Source: Pictodentalium vernedei (taxonomy: Eukaryota; Mollusca; Scaphopoda; Dentaliida; Dentaliidae). From it: a stretch of 64,000 nucleotides of DNA. The position numbers and the translations under genes are program-made. How positions within the stretch are numbered: position 1 is the first letter of the stretch; each line of letters begins with the position of its first letter. Positions 19,045 through 29,668 of this stretch are shown one piece after another. Where the stretch lies: contig CM062293.1 in the NCBI GenBank assembly GCA_031216915.1, positions 147,010,285 through 147,074,284 on the forward strand, read 5' to 3'. The notes below the pieces were generated by a model. It saw only the letters and a program-made list of their open reading frames with translations. It made no database searches and was not told where the DNA came from.

Positions 19045-19430
19045 CAGGCCTGGCATTCTTGAAAATACAGGAGGGCTAAAAATTGCTCCCTTCGCATGGC
19101 CTAGGTAAGCGATTAGCTCTCCTCAAGCTTACATAAGCTAAACGTGACAAGCTAAACGTGACAAAATGAAGTTTTACTATTGATGATTTCTGCCTTGTGG
19201 GCTTTATACTTTTTATTTTGTACAAGGCCTGGAGGTGTGGAAGGGGGTGTGGCCGTCTTGGTGAGACCACTAACATAGCAGAGATCTGAAAAGATGTGGG
19301 GATTGGGAATAGACTGTTATGGTAATCATTATTTTCTAAAGCCAGGAGGGCTAGTTTTGGCCCTCCTCAATTTTTTCAAAGCAAGCAGTAGGCGAGGGTA
19401 TAAATCACTCTTCTGAAAATGCCAGGCCTG
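19045..19430. mobile_element. hAT-like MITE, CAGGCCTGGC termini (copy 1)
   Basis: Starts CAGGCCTGGCATTCTTGAAA, ends GAAAATGCCAGGCCTG: inverted termini of about 25 bp. The interior matches 31499-31941 (GATTAGCTCTCCTCAAGCTT, ACTAACATAGCAGAGATCTG, GGTAATCATTATTTTCTAA). Terminal CAGGNNTG fits hAT-type ends. I saw no clean 8-bp duplication. Confidence 0.65.
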
Positions 19431-19479
19431 TCCGTTCTGGCCCACTTCATTTTTCTCCATGAAGAGTTAATCGTGTATG

Positions 19480-20610
19480 TCTATTCCCCATCAGTATAGA
19501 TCCAGGGGAAAATGAAATTTCAATGAAATTGGGGCACCACAAGTACATTTTTAGACTCAAGTGCCTAGAAAGTGAAGGGGTAACTATAACAAAATAACCC
19601 AAATCAAGTCCAAATAGAACTATCACTAAAGGTGATAATTACTCCCACTTCTGGCTTACTAGAATGCACCTCTGAATGTTGAGCTTTAAAAAACAAGTTC
19701 ACAGGAGATAACCTGGTTAAAATTTTCAGAGATAAAATAATTTGGAATATGCGTATGCCAAGCCAAAAAATAAGCAGACTGTCATCTGCAAATTGAGGTC
19801 CCCAGAGGGTGAATTTAGTGATGCTACCATGCACAGCAGAGTAGCATCACTATATTTACCCTCTGTGAACCTCAATCTGAATCAGGGTCTCAAAACTAAA
19901 CAGAAAAAGGTACCCGGAGGATAAACTGGCCCACTGTATGGGATAGCATCATCAAATTCACCCTCTGGGGACCTCATTCTGCAAATTTCAGTTTGCTTAT
20001 TTTCAGGCCTGGCGTATGCCCACTTGTTAGTCACAATGTTTGAGAAATTTGATGAAAATTAATTCATTAATGAACGTGGGGTTCCACACACAAAAATCTC
20101 ATGTACAAATCAATATTAAATCTTCTGAGTTGAAGTGGAGATAACCTCATAAAAATCATCACAGATGGGACATTTATAAATATGCACATGTTCATTCATT
20201 AATCACCATGTTTAAAAGTTTCATAGAAATTGGTTCCATAATGTGGTAGAAGTTGCACACACAAGAATCTCTCAATTGAAGATCCATAATAAATCGAAGC
20301 TCAGGGGAGATAACCTAGTTAAAATTGTCGCAGATAAATTTTTTTTTACAATATAGGAGTAGTTGTGCACACAAGAATCTCATTTGAAAATACATAATAA
20401 ATCTAAGTTCATGGGAGATAACTTGGTTAAAATTGTTGCAGCTGAAATATCATAGAATATGCACATCTTCAATTGTTAGTTATACTGTTTAAGAAGTTTC
20501 ATCAAAATCGGTTCAATTATGTAGAAGGAGTTGCACACACAAGTTTGGACGGATGGATGAATATAGCCCCCAATTGGGGTATAATTAGTTATAAAATAAG
20601 GAGTGACAGA
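19480..20610 (+). repeat. Pearl-like tandem repeat ending in (GGAT)n-type microsatellite and hairpin
   Basis: Three or more diverged units of about 150-165 bp with GGAGATAACCT(G/A)GTTAAAAT and TTGCACACACAAGAATCTC. After the last unit comes TTTGGACGGATGGATGAATA, then TATAGCCCCCAATTGGGG (hairpin) and TATAATTAG. It is interrupted by a MITE at 19760-20011. Confidence 0.6.
19760..20011. mobile_element. MITE nested in the pearl-like repeat, with 9-bp direct repeats
   Basis: GCGTATGCC occurs at 19751-19759 and 20012-20020, flanking the unit. Termini are inverted: AAAATAAGCAGACTGTC ... GAGGTCCCCAGAGGGTGAAT against ATTCACCCTCTGGGGACCTC ... GTTTGCTTATTTTCAGGCC. A second copy in the opposite orientation lies at 58275-58512. 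The duplication, at 8-9 bp, suits a hAT- or P-like transposase. Confidence 0.75.
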
Positions 20611-20699
20611 CTTAAGACTCGTTATTCAGGCAGGGTGGTCGCAAAGATGACTGATAGGGTGTAGGGAGGGGTGAACCTGATTTGTCCTGTGATGGCTCA

Positions 20700-20812
20700 A
20701 GTCCTGACTGATAAAATATTTCGAACAACATCATCAAGACTTGACTTCGTCAAAGACATTCCTTGATGATGCAGCTGGAATATTAGTCAGTGGAGATTAT
20801 AGTTGACTGATA
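20700..20812. repeat. Foldback repeat, related to 22395-22490
   Basis: CTGACTGATAAAATATTTCG ... GGAATATTAGTCAG are inverted ends around CATCATCAAG ... CTTGATGATG. The copy at 22398-22483 has ATGATAAAATATTCCAA ... TTGGAATATTAGTCAG. Flanks (GATTTGTCC, GATGGCTCAAGTCC) also recur at 21860-22015, so the SINE at 22015 sits inside another copy of this repeat. Confidence 0.6.
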
Positions 20813-20892
20813 GAATGCTGGAAACCTGTATTTGGGATTTATTTTTAACTGAAGGTATTGTAGTTTAAAGGCTTATTTAGTCTGTAATGATT

Positions 20893-20958
20893 TGCCCTGT
20901 TACAATTTATGGGAGAGTGCCCATAAGCACTTTCCCATAAATTGTAACAAAGCAAAAG
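20893..20958. repeat. Hairpin MITE core (copy 1 of 2)
   Basis: TTGCCCTGTTACAATTTATG and CATAAATTGTAACAAAGCAA form the stem, with GAGTGCCCATAAGCACTTTC at the loop. The second copy is at 28560-28626. Confidence 0.7.
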
Positions 20959-21239
20959 TATGTGAACCAATTTTGTTGATCAAAAATTATGTAGCCCTCT
21001 ACCAGTTAAACTAGACCTGTTCATAAGCACAGCTAACAAAATATCCCCCATAATGTACAGACCAAACCAAAATAAAGACTGCCATCAAGTTGATTTTTAA
21101 AAAATATGTTAGCAGATTGTGACAGGTGCTTCATTTTGATACTCAGAAAAGGAAAGGACAATAAAGTGTCACCACAAAAAGATACCCCCGCTTATTTAAC
21201 AATGCAAGCCTGACAAAAGGTTATACAGTTTTTGGGTAT

Positions 21240-21490
21240 ATACAAATTCTAAGTCCATAAAGGGCAATGACTCTGGCAATAAAATGTCGAACGACACCTG
21301 CATTTCACTATGGGTATACAACAATAGGATACACTTGCATACCAAATATCAAGTCACTCAACCAAGTACTTTATAAGTTATTCATGATTGAATTTTGGGA
21401 TGGATGGATGGATGGATGGATGGATGGATGGATGGAAGGACACACAGATGGACAAGGCCAATCCTATATACTGCTGCTGTGGGTATAAAA
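21240..21490 (+). repeat. Repeat ending in (GGAT)n
   Basis: Nine or so GGAT units at about 21399-21436, then ACACACAGATGGACAAGGCC, ATCCTATATACTGCTGCTG and TGGGTATAAAA. Upstream holds CATACCAAATATCAAGTCAC, the motif that precedes the microsatellite in the large pearl-like elements. No perfect terminal hairpin is visible, so the Helitron-like link is weaker here. Confidence 0.45.
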
Positions 21491-22014
21491 AGTTGAAGTC
21501 TACTTCTTGGAAATTTATGTCTGGCTAAATAAAATTGTCCCGTTTGAAACACAATACAATAGAAACATAGAGGTGAGTGGGTTACCTCCAGACAATAACC
21601 CTCAGATTCTGTAAAATGCACATGCAAAAGTTTCAGCTAAAGGACCCTCTCACTCCCCCAGTTTAACATTCTGGTGGAAGATTCACTTTCCTTCATATTA
21701 TTTCACTGGAAAGGAGTTATTTTACTGCTGGAACCTCCAATCTGGTGGTGTATTAGTTGAAATCTAACCCGTATTTAATTATGGGAGGAGAAGTGACAGT
21801 ACTCAGATGCAATATTAGGGTATAGGGAAGTCGCAAAGATGACCAGTTGGGTGGGGGGAGGGATTTGAACATGATTTGTCCCATATGTGATGGCTCAAGT
21901 CCCAACTAATTATAGGAGGAGTGACAATTGTTAGACTTGATATTTAGGTAGGGTGGTTGCAAAGATAACCAATTGGAAGGGGAAAGGAAGAGGAAGGGGT
22001 TGAACCTGATTTGT

Positions 22015-22394
22015 CCTATTATTTATTTATTATTTATTGGTGTTTAAGGTCGCATACTTATGCACAATGGCTAATCGTGACCGTGACAATTTTATGGGTG
22101 GAGGAAGCCGGAGTACCCAGAGAGAACCACTGAGCATCAGCAAGCAACTGTCAGCTCCTCAACATTCTAACTCTGTTCAAGTTCCGCTCAAGTAGGGTTA
22201 CAGCGGTTGAAGACATGTGCACCATCGATGTGCAGTATGCCTTAGTACACGTGTCATCGTGCCCCCATGTAGGCAACCAGGATAAAGTGCCTTGCCCAAG
22301 GACACAATGCGGGTCATCCCGGACGGGGATCGAACTTGGGACCTCCAGCATAGAAGTCCAACAGTCTACCACTGACCCACCGCGCTCCCAATTC
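22015..22394 (-). repeat. Full-length tRNA-headed SINE
   Basis: On the minus strand it starts GGGAGCGCGGTGGGTCAGTG, with A box GGTCAGTGGTAGAC and B box AAGTTCGATCCCC. It continues through the body (GTGTCCTTGGGCAAGGCACT; GGGGGCACGATGACACGTG; TCTGGGTACTCCGGCTTCC; TAGCCATTGTGCATAAGTAT) and ends CTTAAACACCAATAAATAAT. The tail matches the LINE 3' end at 12620-12640. The body is shared with the 5S-headed copies at 13667 and 46310. Confidence 0.85.
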
Positions 22395-22490
22395 TAAATG
22401 ATAAAATATTCCAATAACAACATCAAGGCATGCATCAAAGACATGCCTTAATTAAATGATGTTGTTGGAATATTAGTCAGTTTAGGATTA
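22395..22490. repeat. Foldback repeat (second copy of 20700-20812)
   Basis: ATGATAAAATATTCCAATAA and TTGTTGGAATATTAGTCAG are inverted around ATCAAGGCATG ... CATGCCTTAA. Confidence 0.6.
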
Positions 22491-22601
22491 CTGTTTAAAA
22501 ATAACATCAGGACTTCTTGGACATTTATTTCTGGATAAATAAATGATACATACAGTACATGTAGTCATAATGCAACTTCTTATTTAATTAACACATGCAC
22601 C

Positions 22602-22823
22602 TTAACCCTTTACCTAACCTGAAAAGCAGATGACACTTGCAAATAGAACTCTTGAATAACTCTCCAAAACATGGGTTATGACCCCTCATTGGAACGAGCT
22701 GGTCGAGCTCATTCCAATGAGGGGTCATAACCTATATTTTTGAGACAAAAAATTAAAAAATTAATTCGCGATTTTTGTGAATAGCGCTGGCTGGTTTTTC
22801 CGTTACATTGGCTAAAGGGTTAA
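22602..22823 (+). mobile_element. TTAA-flanked palindromic MITE, subfamily 1
   Basis: Bounded by TTAA at both ends: TTAACCCTTTACCTAACC ... TTGGCTAAAGGGTTAA. The central near-perfect stem is GGTTATGACCCCTCATTGGA / TCCAATGAGGGGTCATAACC, closing at ACGAGCTGGTCGAGCTCA. A TTAA target with CCC(T)TT ends is characteristic of piggyBac-type elements; that family assignment is inference. Confidence 0.75.
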
Positions 22824-22997
22824 TGACACTCCAAATTGATCATGGTGGGACCTCTCAAAAGTGCAAATTGGATACTGAGGACATACATTTGTGTGACTGA
22901 CTGTGTTTGTGACAAGGTATCACTGTCTTCTTAAAATTAACATATAGCATACTTCAGAATATGCAGAAGTAATGAACAGATCTTCATAAATCATTGA

Positions 22998-23243
22998 AAA
23001 ATTTATTTTATTTTTATTTTATTGGTGTTTAAGGTCACATACTTATGCACAATGGCTAATCATGACCGTGGCAGTTTTACGGGTGGAGGAAGCCAGAGTA
23101 CCCAGAGAGAACCACCGAGCAACGACGAGCAGCTGCCAACATCGTAACTCTGCACAGCAGCACAGGCAGGGTTAGAGTGGGTGAAGACATGCGCACTATC
23201 GACATGCAGTACGCCTCTGTACACAGCGTCATCGTGCCCCCAT
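22998..23243 (-). repeat. 5'-truncated SINE, same body
   Basis: Minus strand: body from GGGGGCACGATGACGCTG through TCTGGGTACTCTGGC and TAGCCATTGTGCATAAGTAT to the tail ACCTTAAACACCAATAAAAT. The head is missing (5' truncation), typical of interrupted reverse transcription. Confidence 0.8.
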
Positions 23244-23780
23244 TGAAAAATTGAAACCACCTGCGTGATGGCTAGTACCAAGCATTATCTATGCTAAACA
23301 ACTTCAAGTTATCATATTGGTAAGAGTTTGTTTGGGGTGATAAATTAGTGCAGGGGTAGCAAAAATTACAATTCAAGTGTATTTCCAGTATTTACCAACT
23401 TGAGATCTCTTCTCCAGTATTTTTCCAGAATTGGAAAATGCAAAACCATTTTCCCAGTATTTTCCAGTATGGCGTATGAACACCTGCAACATTGATGACT
23501 CACAACCTGAATTTCAATGAACCAAACAGAAAAAAAATACCAAACGTTGGTAAGTAACTGCCAGACTTTCCAATCTACTAATCAATTCAAACACAATTCC
23601 CACAAAGTTAAGTATCTTGTGCGAGGACAAAGAACAAGAGACAGACAATTAGATTCAAACTCATAACCATGCAATCAGAAGTCTGACACACCAACCAATC
23701 GGTTACAGTTACCTGAAGAAACCACCCCCACAAAAAAAAACAAAGTAGATATCTGTATAAGCAGTAGAGAGTAATGGAGG
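23244..23780. other. No recognised feature
   Basis: Contains a partly repeated TATTTTCCAGTAT / TTTTCCAG motif (about 23383-23472); otherwise only short frames. Confidence 0.3.
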
Positions 23781-24105
23781 GGGTGAAACGAACAAAGGGC
23801 TGAACAAAATTACATGCACTACATGTACAATGAAACACTCTGGGTCGGCTGCTGAAAGTATTGTTGAAACACCCTGGTTGCTGAAAGTATTGTTTACTTA
23901 GGATAGGGTGAAACAAACAAAGATGCTGAACAAAATTACATGCACTAATGTACAATAAACACCCTAGCTGCTGAATGTATTGTTGAGAAAAGGATAGGGT
24001 GAAACAAATAAAGGGCTGAACAAAATTACATGCACCAGCAGCACTGCATGTACAATGAAACACACTGACTGCTGAAAGTATTGTTGAACCCCAATAAATA
24101 AACAA
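23780..24105 (+). repeat. Tandem repeat built from a SINE-like 3' segment
   Basis: About three units of roughly 100 bp with GCTGAACAAAATTACATGCA, TGTACAATGAAACAC and GCTGCTGAAAGTATTGTTG. The last ends in ACCCCAATAAATAAAC, which is the (plus-oriented) end of the SINE subfamily at 30255-30520 (CTCAAAATGTTGTTAAACTCC). The 170-residue minus-strand open frame across it is a by-product of the repetition. Confidence 0.6.
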
Positions 24106-24755
24106 ACAAGGAAACACCATTTTACCACAGAAATATATCCACGGAGGTGCAAATACAATTCATAAAACACTGCTGGATTGGATTATCCCGTCAATAAGCA
24201 TTTGAAATTTCTCTGATAAAACCTCTAGAAGCACCAGCAACCTTCTGCCCATAAACCACTGGGTGTTAACTAGTGGTTCATGAAAACTCATTAATGCGTT
24301 CTTTATTTGCTTTTAAAAATTGTCTGAGAAAAACAACAGTTGCCCTTCCCCAATACTAGAGATAGCGGTGCCCCATCTTGTCCTCCCACAGATTTCCATG
24401 TCTTTCACTGTTTTTCTAGAATCATCATTCACTTATTTTCCATGTTGAATCATTCACTTGTTTTCCATGTTGACTTTTTCCCTTACATCAATGCTTTAAA
24501 TGTCTGACATGACTATAAACAACACATGCCACAACATGTTAAAGCAAAAATATCTACGGGATGTGTTCCAAGTTTCTTCTGTCACTGACCACATTTTCTT
24601 ATATATAAACACCATAAAATCTGGACACCCACAAAAATCCCCCACAAAATGGAGACCATAACTGACCAACCTTGAAATAAAACAAGTCCCACTCAAAAGT
24701 AGTCTTCCGGTGAAAATTCCTCATGAAATAATTTTTTTTTAAAAAGTCCTAAAGA
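24106..24755. other. No recognised feature
   Basis: AT-rich. TCATTCACTTATTTTCCATG and TCATTCACTTGTTTTCCATG are duplicated near 24426-24470. No convincing coding. Confidence 0.3.
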
Positions 24756-24759
24756 TGGG

Positions 24760-26935
24760 CTACTTAAACTCCTAACATACTGGTAATCCAATATGAAAAC
24801 TGATTTTCTAACGATAAAAGTGGTTCCACTGGAACCACCTGGGGCAAAATCAAAATTCCGAAACCTTCATGCACATCTAGAGATGTTGCCTGAACACATT
24901 AGCATAGTTTAAACATTTTGAATTAAATACCCTAAGAGCCTTTTGATGAAAACTGATTTTCTAACAATAAAAGTGGTTCCACTGGAACCACCTGGCGCCA
25001 AATCAAAATTCCGAAACCTTCATACACATTCAGTGATGCTATGTGAACACATTAGCATAGTTTATATGATTCAAATTAAATATCCTAGAAGACTTTCAAT
25101 GAAACTGATTTTCCAATGATAAAAGTGGTTCTACTGGAACCACCTGGGGCCAAATAAAAATTCCGAAACCTTCATGCACATCTAGAGATGTTACCTCAAT
25201 ACATTAGCATAGTTTAAACATTTTGAATTAAATACCCTAGGAGCCTTTCGAGGAAAACTGATTTTATAACGATAAAAGGGGTTCCACTGAAACCACCTGG
25301 TGCAAAATCAAAATCAAAATGCACATCTAGAGATGTTACCTGAACACATTAGCATAGTTTAAACATTTCGAATTAAATACCCTAGGAGCCTTTCGATGAA
25401 AACTGATTTTCTAATGATAAAAGTGGTTCCACTGGAACCACCTGGGGCCAAATCAAAATTCCAAAACATTCATGCACATCTAGAGTTGCTACCTGAACAC
25501 ATTAGCATAGTTTAAACGTTTCGAATTAAATACCCTAGGAGCCTTTCAATGAAAACTGATTTTCTAACAATAAAAGTCGTTCCACTGGAACCACCTGAAG
25601 CCAAATCAAAATTTCAAAACCTTCATGCACATCTACAGATGTTACCTGAACACATTAGCATAGTTTAAGCGTTTTGAATTAAATACCCCAGGAGCCTTTC
25701 GATGAAAACTGATTTTCTAATGATAAAAGTGGTTCCACCGGAACCATTGGGGGCAAAATCAAAATTCCGAAACCTTCATGCACATCTAGAGATGTTACCT
25801 GAACACATTAGCATAGTTTAAACATTTTGAATTAAATACCCTAGGAGCCTTTCGATGAAAACTGATTTTCTAACGATAAAAGTGGTTCCACTGGAACCAC
25901 CTGGGGCCAAATCAAAATTCCAAAACATTCATGCACATCTAGAGTTGCTACCTGAACACATTAGCATAGTTTAAACGTTTCGAATTAAATACCCTAGGAG
26001 CCTTTCAATGAAAACTGATTTTCTAACAATAAAAGTCGTTCCACTGGAACCACCTGAAGCCAAATCAAAATTTCAAAACCTTCATGCACATCTACAGATG
26101 TTACCTGAACACATTAGCATAGTTTAAGCGTTTTGAATTAAATACCCCAGGAGCCTTTCGATGAAAACTGATTTTCTAATGATAAAAGTGGTTCCACCGG
26201 AACCATTGGGGGCAAAATCAAAATTCCGAAACCTTCATGCACATCTAGAGATGTTACCTGAACACATTAGCATAGTTTAAACATTTTGAATTAAATACCC
26301 TAGGAGCCTTTCGATGAAAACTGATTTTCTAACGATAAAAGTGGTTCCACTGGAACCACCTGGGGCCAAATCAAAATTTCGAAACCTTCATGCACATCTA
26401 GAGATGTTACCTGAACACATTAGCATAGTTTAAACATTTTGAATTAAATACCTTAGGAACCTTCTGATGAAAACTGATTTTCTAATGATAAAAGTGGTTC
26501 CACTGAAACCACCGGGGGCAAAATAAAAATTCCAAAACCTTCATGCACATCTAGAGATGCAACCTGAACACATTAGCATAGTTTAAACATTTCGAATTAA
26601 ATACCCTAGGAGCCTTTCGATGAAAACTGATTTTCCAACGATAAAAGTGGTTCCACTGGAACCACCTGGAGCCAAATCAAATTCCGAAATCTTCATGCAC
26701 ATCTAGACTTGCTACCTGAACACATTAGCATAGTTTAAACGTTTCGAATTAAATACCCTAGGAGCCTTTCGATGAAAACTGATTTTCTAACGATAAAAGT
26801 GGTTTCACTGGAACCACCTGGGGCCAAATCAAAATTCTGAAACCTTCATGCACATCTAGAGTTGCTACCTGAACACATTAGCAGAATTTAAACGTTTCAA
26901 ATTAAATACCCTAGGAGCCTTTCAGGGTGTGACGT
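24760..26935 (+). repeat. 153-bp satellite array with 3-mer higher-order repeat
   Basis: Unit landmarks (TGAAAACTGATTTTCTAA) recur at 24794, 24947, 25100, 25252, 25397, 25550, 25703, 25856, 26009, 26162, 26315, 26468, 26621 and 26773: mostly exactly 153 bp. One unit is shortened to 145 by a deletion. Each unit holds the 19-nt palindrome GTGGTTCCACTGGAACCAC. The trimer 25397-25855 is almost identical to 25856-26314 (one difference noticed in the first unit), so a 459-bp block was duplicated recently. Not coding. Confidence 0.95.
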
Positions 26936-27035
26936 ACAGACGGACGGATGGATGGACAGACAGACAGACAGACGTACAGACGGACATACGGACGGAGATC
27001 ACGACTATATCCCCGCATTTTGAATGGTAAAAACT
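26936..27035 (+). repeat. GACGGA/GACA microsatellite terminating the satellite
   Basis: ACGGACGGATGGATGG then (ACAG)n and GACGGACATACGGACGGAG, then ATCACGACTATATCCCCGC. The order tandem array, GACGG microsatellite, (A)CTATA matches the pearl-like elements, but no terminal hairpin is seen. Confidence 0.65.
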
Positions 27036-27088
27036 CTTTGGGTATGTTTCAGGGAACTATTCAAGTTTACTTAGGTTATTATTTTATG

Positions 27089-27337
27089 TTAATCCTTTAC
27101 CTAACGAATCGCCCACATCCGCCCACGTAATATGCAAATTCATCAGTTGAAAAAATATTAATTTTCTGAAAATCACAAAACTATATCATGTGACCCCTCA
27201 TTGGAACAGGCTCATCGAGCTCGTTCCAATGTGGGGGTCACATGATATGGCTTTGTTGAAATATTTTGAAAAATTTGAAATTTTTTTGTTGTTAAAATCA
27301 CAAATTTTTATATTGTCTGTGTTGGGTAAAGTGTTAA
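27089..27337 (+). mobile_element. TTAA-flanked palindromic MITE, subfamily 2
   Basis: TTAATCCTTTACCTAACG ... GTTGGGTAAAGTGTTAA. Central stem ATCATGTGACCCCTCATTGG / CCAATGTGGGGGTCACATGA, loop around CTCATCGAG. Contains CGCCCACATCCGCCCACG near the left end, a subfamily marker. Confidence 0.8.
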
Positions 27338-27716
27338 CCTAAAATGGGGGTTCAATAATCCCAAAGAATGATACTTTTAATGAGAATACTATTCCACATA
27401 AAGACTGCCATGATTTTGCTAGAAAATGTGCAGTATGGGCGTATTGCTAAGGGTAGGAATATCCAAAGCATATCCATGCTTTCATTGTTTAAACAATCTT
27501 GAAAACCATTGGAAAAGCCCTCATAAGAAACTCCAATGATGGTGCCAGAAATTGCTTTACAGCTATCATAGAAATAAAACAGCCAGAAAGGGTCTTCTGA
27601 AAGTTGTAACACAATTTTTCTGAGAGACAAATTGTCTTTCAGTTCAAAACTAAATAATTTTGAAAAGCCATTTTTATGGGCTAAATAAACATTAACTTTT
27701 TATTGCTGTTCTCTCT
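27338..27716. other. Spacer between two MITEs, no gene supported
   Basis: A 92-codon minus frame (27630-27352) has no recognisable domain. The Phe/Trp-rich composition and lack of context argue against a gene. Confidence 0.35.
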
Positions 27717-27965
27717 TTAACCCTTTACCCAACGAACCGCCCGAATCCGCCCGCGTAATATGCAAAATCAGCAGTTGAAAAAATATTATTTTTCAAAAAA
27801 TTTCAACAAAACCATATCATGTGACCCCTCATTGGAACGAGCTCATCGAGCTCATTCCAACGAGGGGTCACGTGATATGGTTTTGTTGAAATTTTTTGAA
27901 AAATTTAAAAAAATGATATTTAAAATAATAAATTTTGATATCGTCTGTGTTGGATAAAGGGTTAA
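27717..27965 (+). mobile_element. TTAA-flanked palindromic MITE, subfamily 2 (best copy)
   Basis: TTAACCCTTTACCCAACG ... GTTGGATAAAGGGTTAA. The central hairpin spans about 27800-27895: TTTCAACAAAACCATATCAT ... ATGATATGG-type complement, closing at GAGCTCATCGAGCTC. Both terminal TTAA copies are intact. Confidence 0.85.
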
Positions 27966-28555
27966 ATTAGTTATTGCATTTTTCATGTACCTGGTATATT
28001 CATTTCTTCTTTGACTCAAAATCAAGGTCTAGAACTTTTCAAGTGTAACAGGAAGAGAGATAAGTGCGGGAGCCTGGTTTCGTATTGTTGACCTCTAGCA
28101 CACAAAGCGATTGATTTACCATGAGACTAAGAGATCCGGAACAACCAGGCTGATTGGTAAATGGCCTTTATTCCTCAACCGCTACACTACTCTCTTCTTT
28201 TGAGATTTACCAAAACATGGAGTTTTTGATGTATTTTACAATAAAAAATCGTGTAATCTGTCGAGAAATTACCCTGACTCTCCCCAGTTTTTCTTTGTTT
28301 ATAGACCTATTTGGCCTCAATATATCCAATATATACTTACTGCCTGTCAACATCAATATACACTGACAGCTATGGGTAATCTCCCCTTTGTTCATTGATT
28401 ATTCAAAATGGCGGCTGCCGATAAACTCTTCAAGTTGAAAGATTGAGTGTTGGAAGCCCATATTTGGTCTGAAGTGCAGGTTAGGCAACTTAAAAGCCTT
28501 CATATTCTGTGGATGTGTGTCATGTTACCTTCGAAATGAAACTGTTTGGTATGTA
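27966..28555. other. No gene seen; possible decayed pogo-like MITE piece
   Basis: TTTATAGACCTATTTGGCCT near 28299 is similar to the interior of the pogo-like MITEs (TTTATCAACCTTTTTGGCC at 59426 and elsewhere). Nothing else recognised. Confidence 0.35.
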
Positions 28556-28559
28556 TGAA

Positions 28560-28626
28560 TTTGCCTTGTTACAATTTATGGGAGAGTGCCTGTAGGCACT
28601 CTCTCATAAATTGTAACAAGGCAAAG
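28560..28626. repeat. Hairpin MITE core (copy 2)
   Basis: TTTGCCTTGTTACAATTTAT / ATAAATTGTAACAAGGCAAA with GAGAGTGCCTGTAGGCACTC at the tip: a nearly perfect stem of about 32 bp. Confidence 0.8.
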
Positions 28627-28682
28627 ACACATGAACACATTGTGAGAATTCTCTCATTTAATTTTGATTGCTGTTGTTATTA

Positions 28683-28760
28683 GTTCTGTGCATCAATGCA
28701 GCAGTCGGTAAGATATATTCGTTCTGTGCATCGATACAGCAGTCGGTAAGATATATTCGA
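28683..28760 (+). repeat. 38-bp tandem duplication with A-box-like motif
   Basis: TTCTGTGCATCAATGCAGCA ... GGTAAGATATATTCG occurs twice in tandem. GCAGCAGTCGGTAAGA resembles the A box of the tRNA-like units at 1338 and 1511. Confidence 0.6.
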
Positions 28761-28839
28761 GCTTCACTCTCGTCCAATATGAAATTAACTGACACCATAT
28801 ATACCATATTAGGCCACCAACAAACTGTATAACTAATAA

Positions 28840-28987
28840 TATCTTATTTGACAGAGCTCAAGGAGCTCTGACAAACAAGATATAATAGAAGAAATGCTAC
28901 AACAATCGCTGTTAACTGAATACCCCTATTAAATGAATAATTTTCATTGGCAAAGTGACTATTCAATGAACATGGTTCTACTGTACT
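28840..28987 (+). repeat. Diverged right half of a pogo-like MITE
   Basis: TATCTTATTTGACAGAGCTC / GAGCTCTGACAAACAAGATA hairpin, then ATTTTCATTGGCAAAGTG and GGTTCTACTGTA, matching the right half of the copies at 59220, 61004 and 61727. Confidence 0.65.
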
Positions 28988-29665
28988 GTCTGCCATACAT
29001 GTACAGACAGCCATCAATAATGCAGAAACCTTGTTAAGTCATGAGAGTACAGAGTTACACTTTCATACTGCAGAAAGCTTACATGGGAGTATGGAGTAAG
29101 TCCTTCATATTGCAGACGTTTGAGAGAATAATTTAAAACTCTGAAAGTTAAATGTTTGTGAAAAATTGTGAGTTCATATATATGCCTAGATTACAGGGGA
29201 AACTTGAAAGCAAACGTTCACTGAGACAATGTCTTCTTTTTCTGGCATTGGGGAGCAAAAATTTTGAGGGGAACTACTTGCCCCCCCGACTATGCTTCTG
29301 GTCTTTAAAGGAGGAAAAGAACAATATTTTTGGTCAAAATAATTACATTTTACTCACCTTTGTTTCTAAATGAAGAATCTGAAGACATAACTGATATGAT
29401 TTTCATACTCTAAATATTTTCTGTCTCTTTGTGACATAATGCTCAACCTCAGGTTTTTCTCATTAAAACCTGCAAAAAATAGAGAAAAATTAAAAAGTTG
29501 CAAATGTCAATCCCTCCTGCTCACTGAATGAAAAAAAATCAGAATAATATAATGGTGAAGGATCAATACTGGCCTTCAATTCCCTACAGGAATCCACATA
29601 TCTGATTTGAGCAACATTCTTAAAAGATGCACCACAGGAATCTGAGGGAATGTAGTGGCTCAGTT
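28988..29665. other. No recognised feature
   Basis: AT-rich; a 73-codon frame at 29152-29373 has no recognisable domain. Confidence 0.3.
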
Positions 29666-29668
29666 GTT

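Noticed and set aside
23608..24120. 170-codon minus frame with repeated Cys/Phe-rich units, resembling a secreted repeat protein
   Set aside because: The repetition is explained by the underlying tandem DNA repeat related to a SINE tail; no signal peptide or intact ends.
24794..26925. CRISPR-like array (regular repeats)
   Set aside because: The whole 153-bp unit is repeated with no unique spacers, in an animal genome context; it is a satellite.
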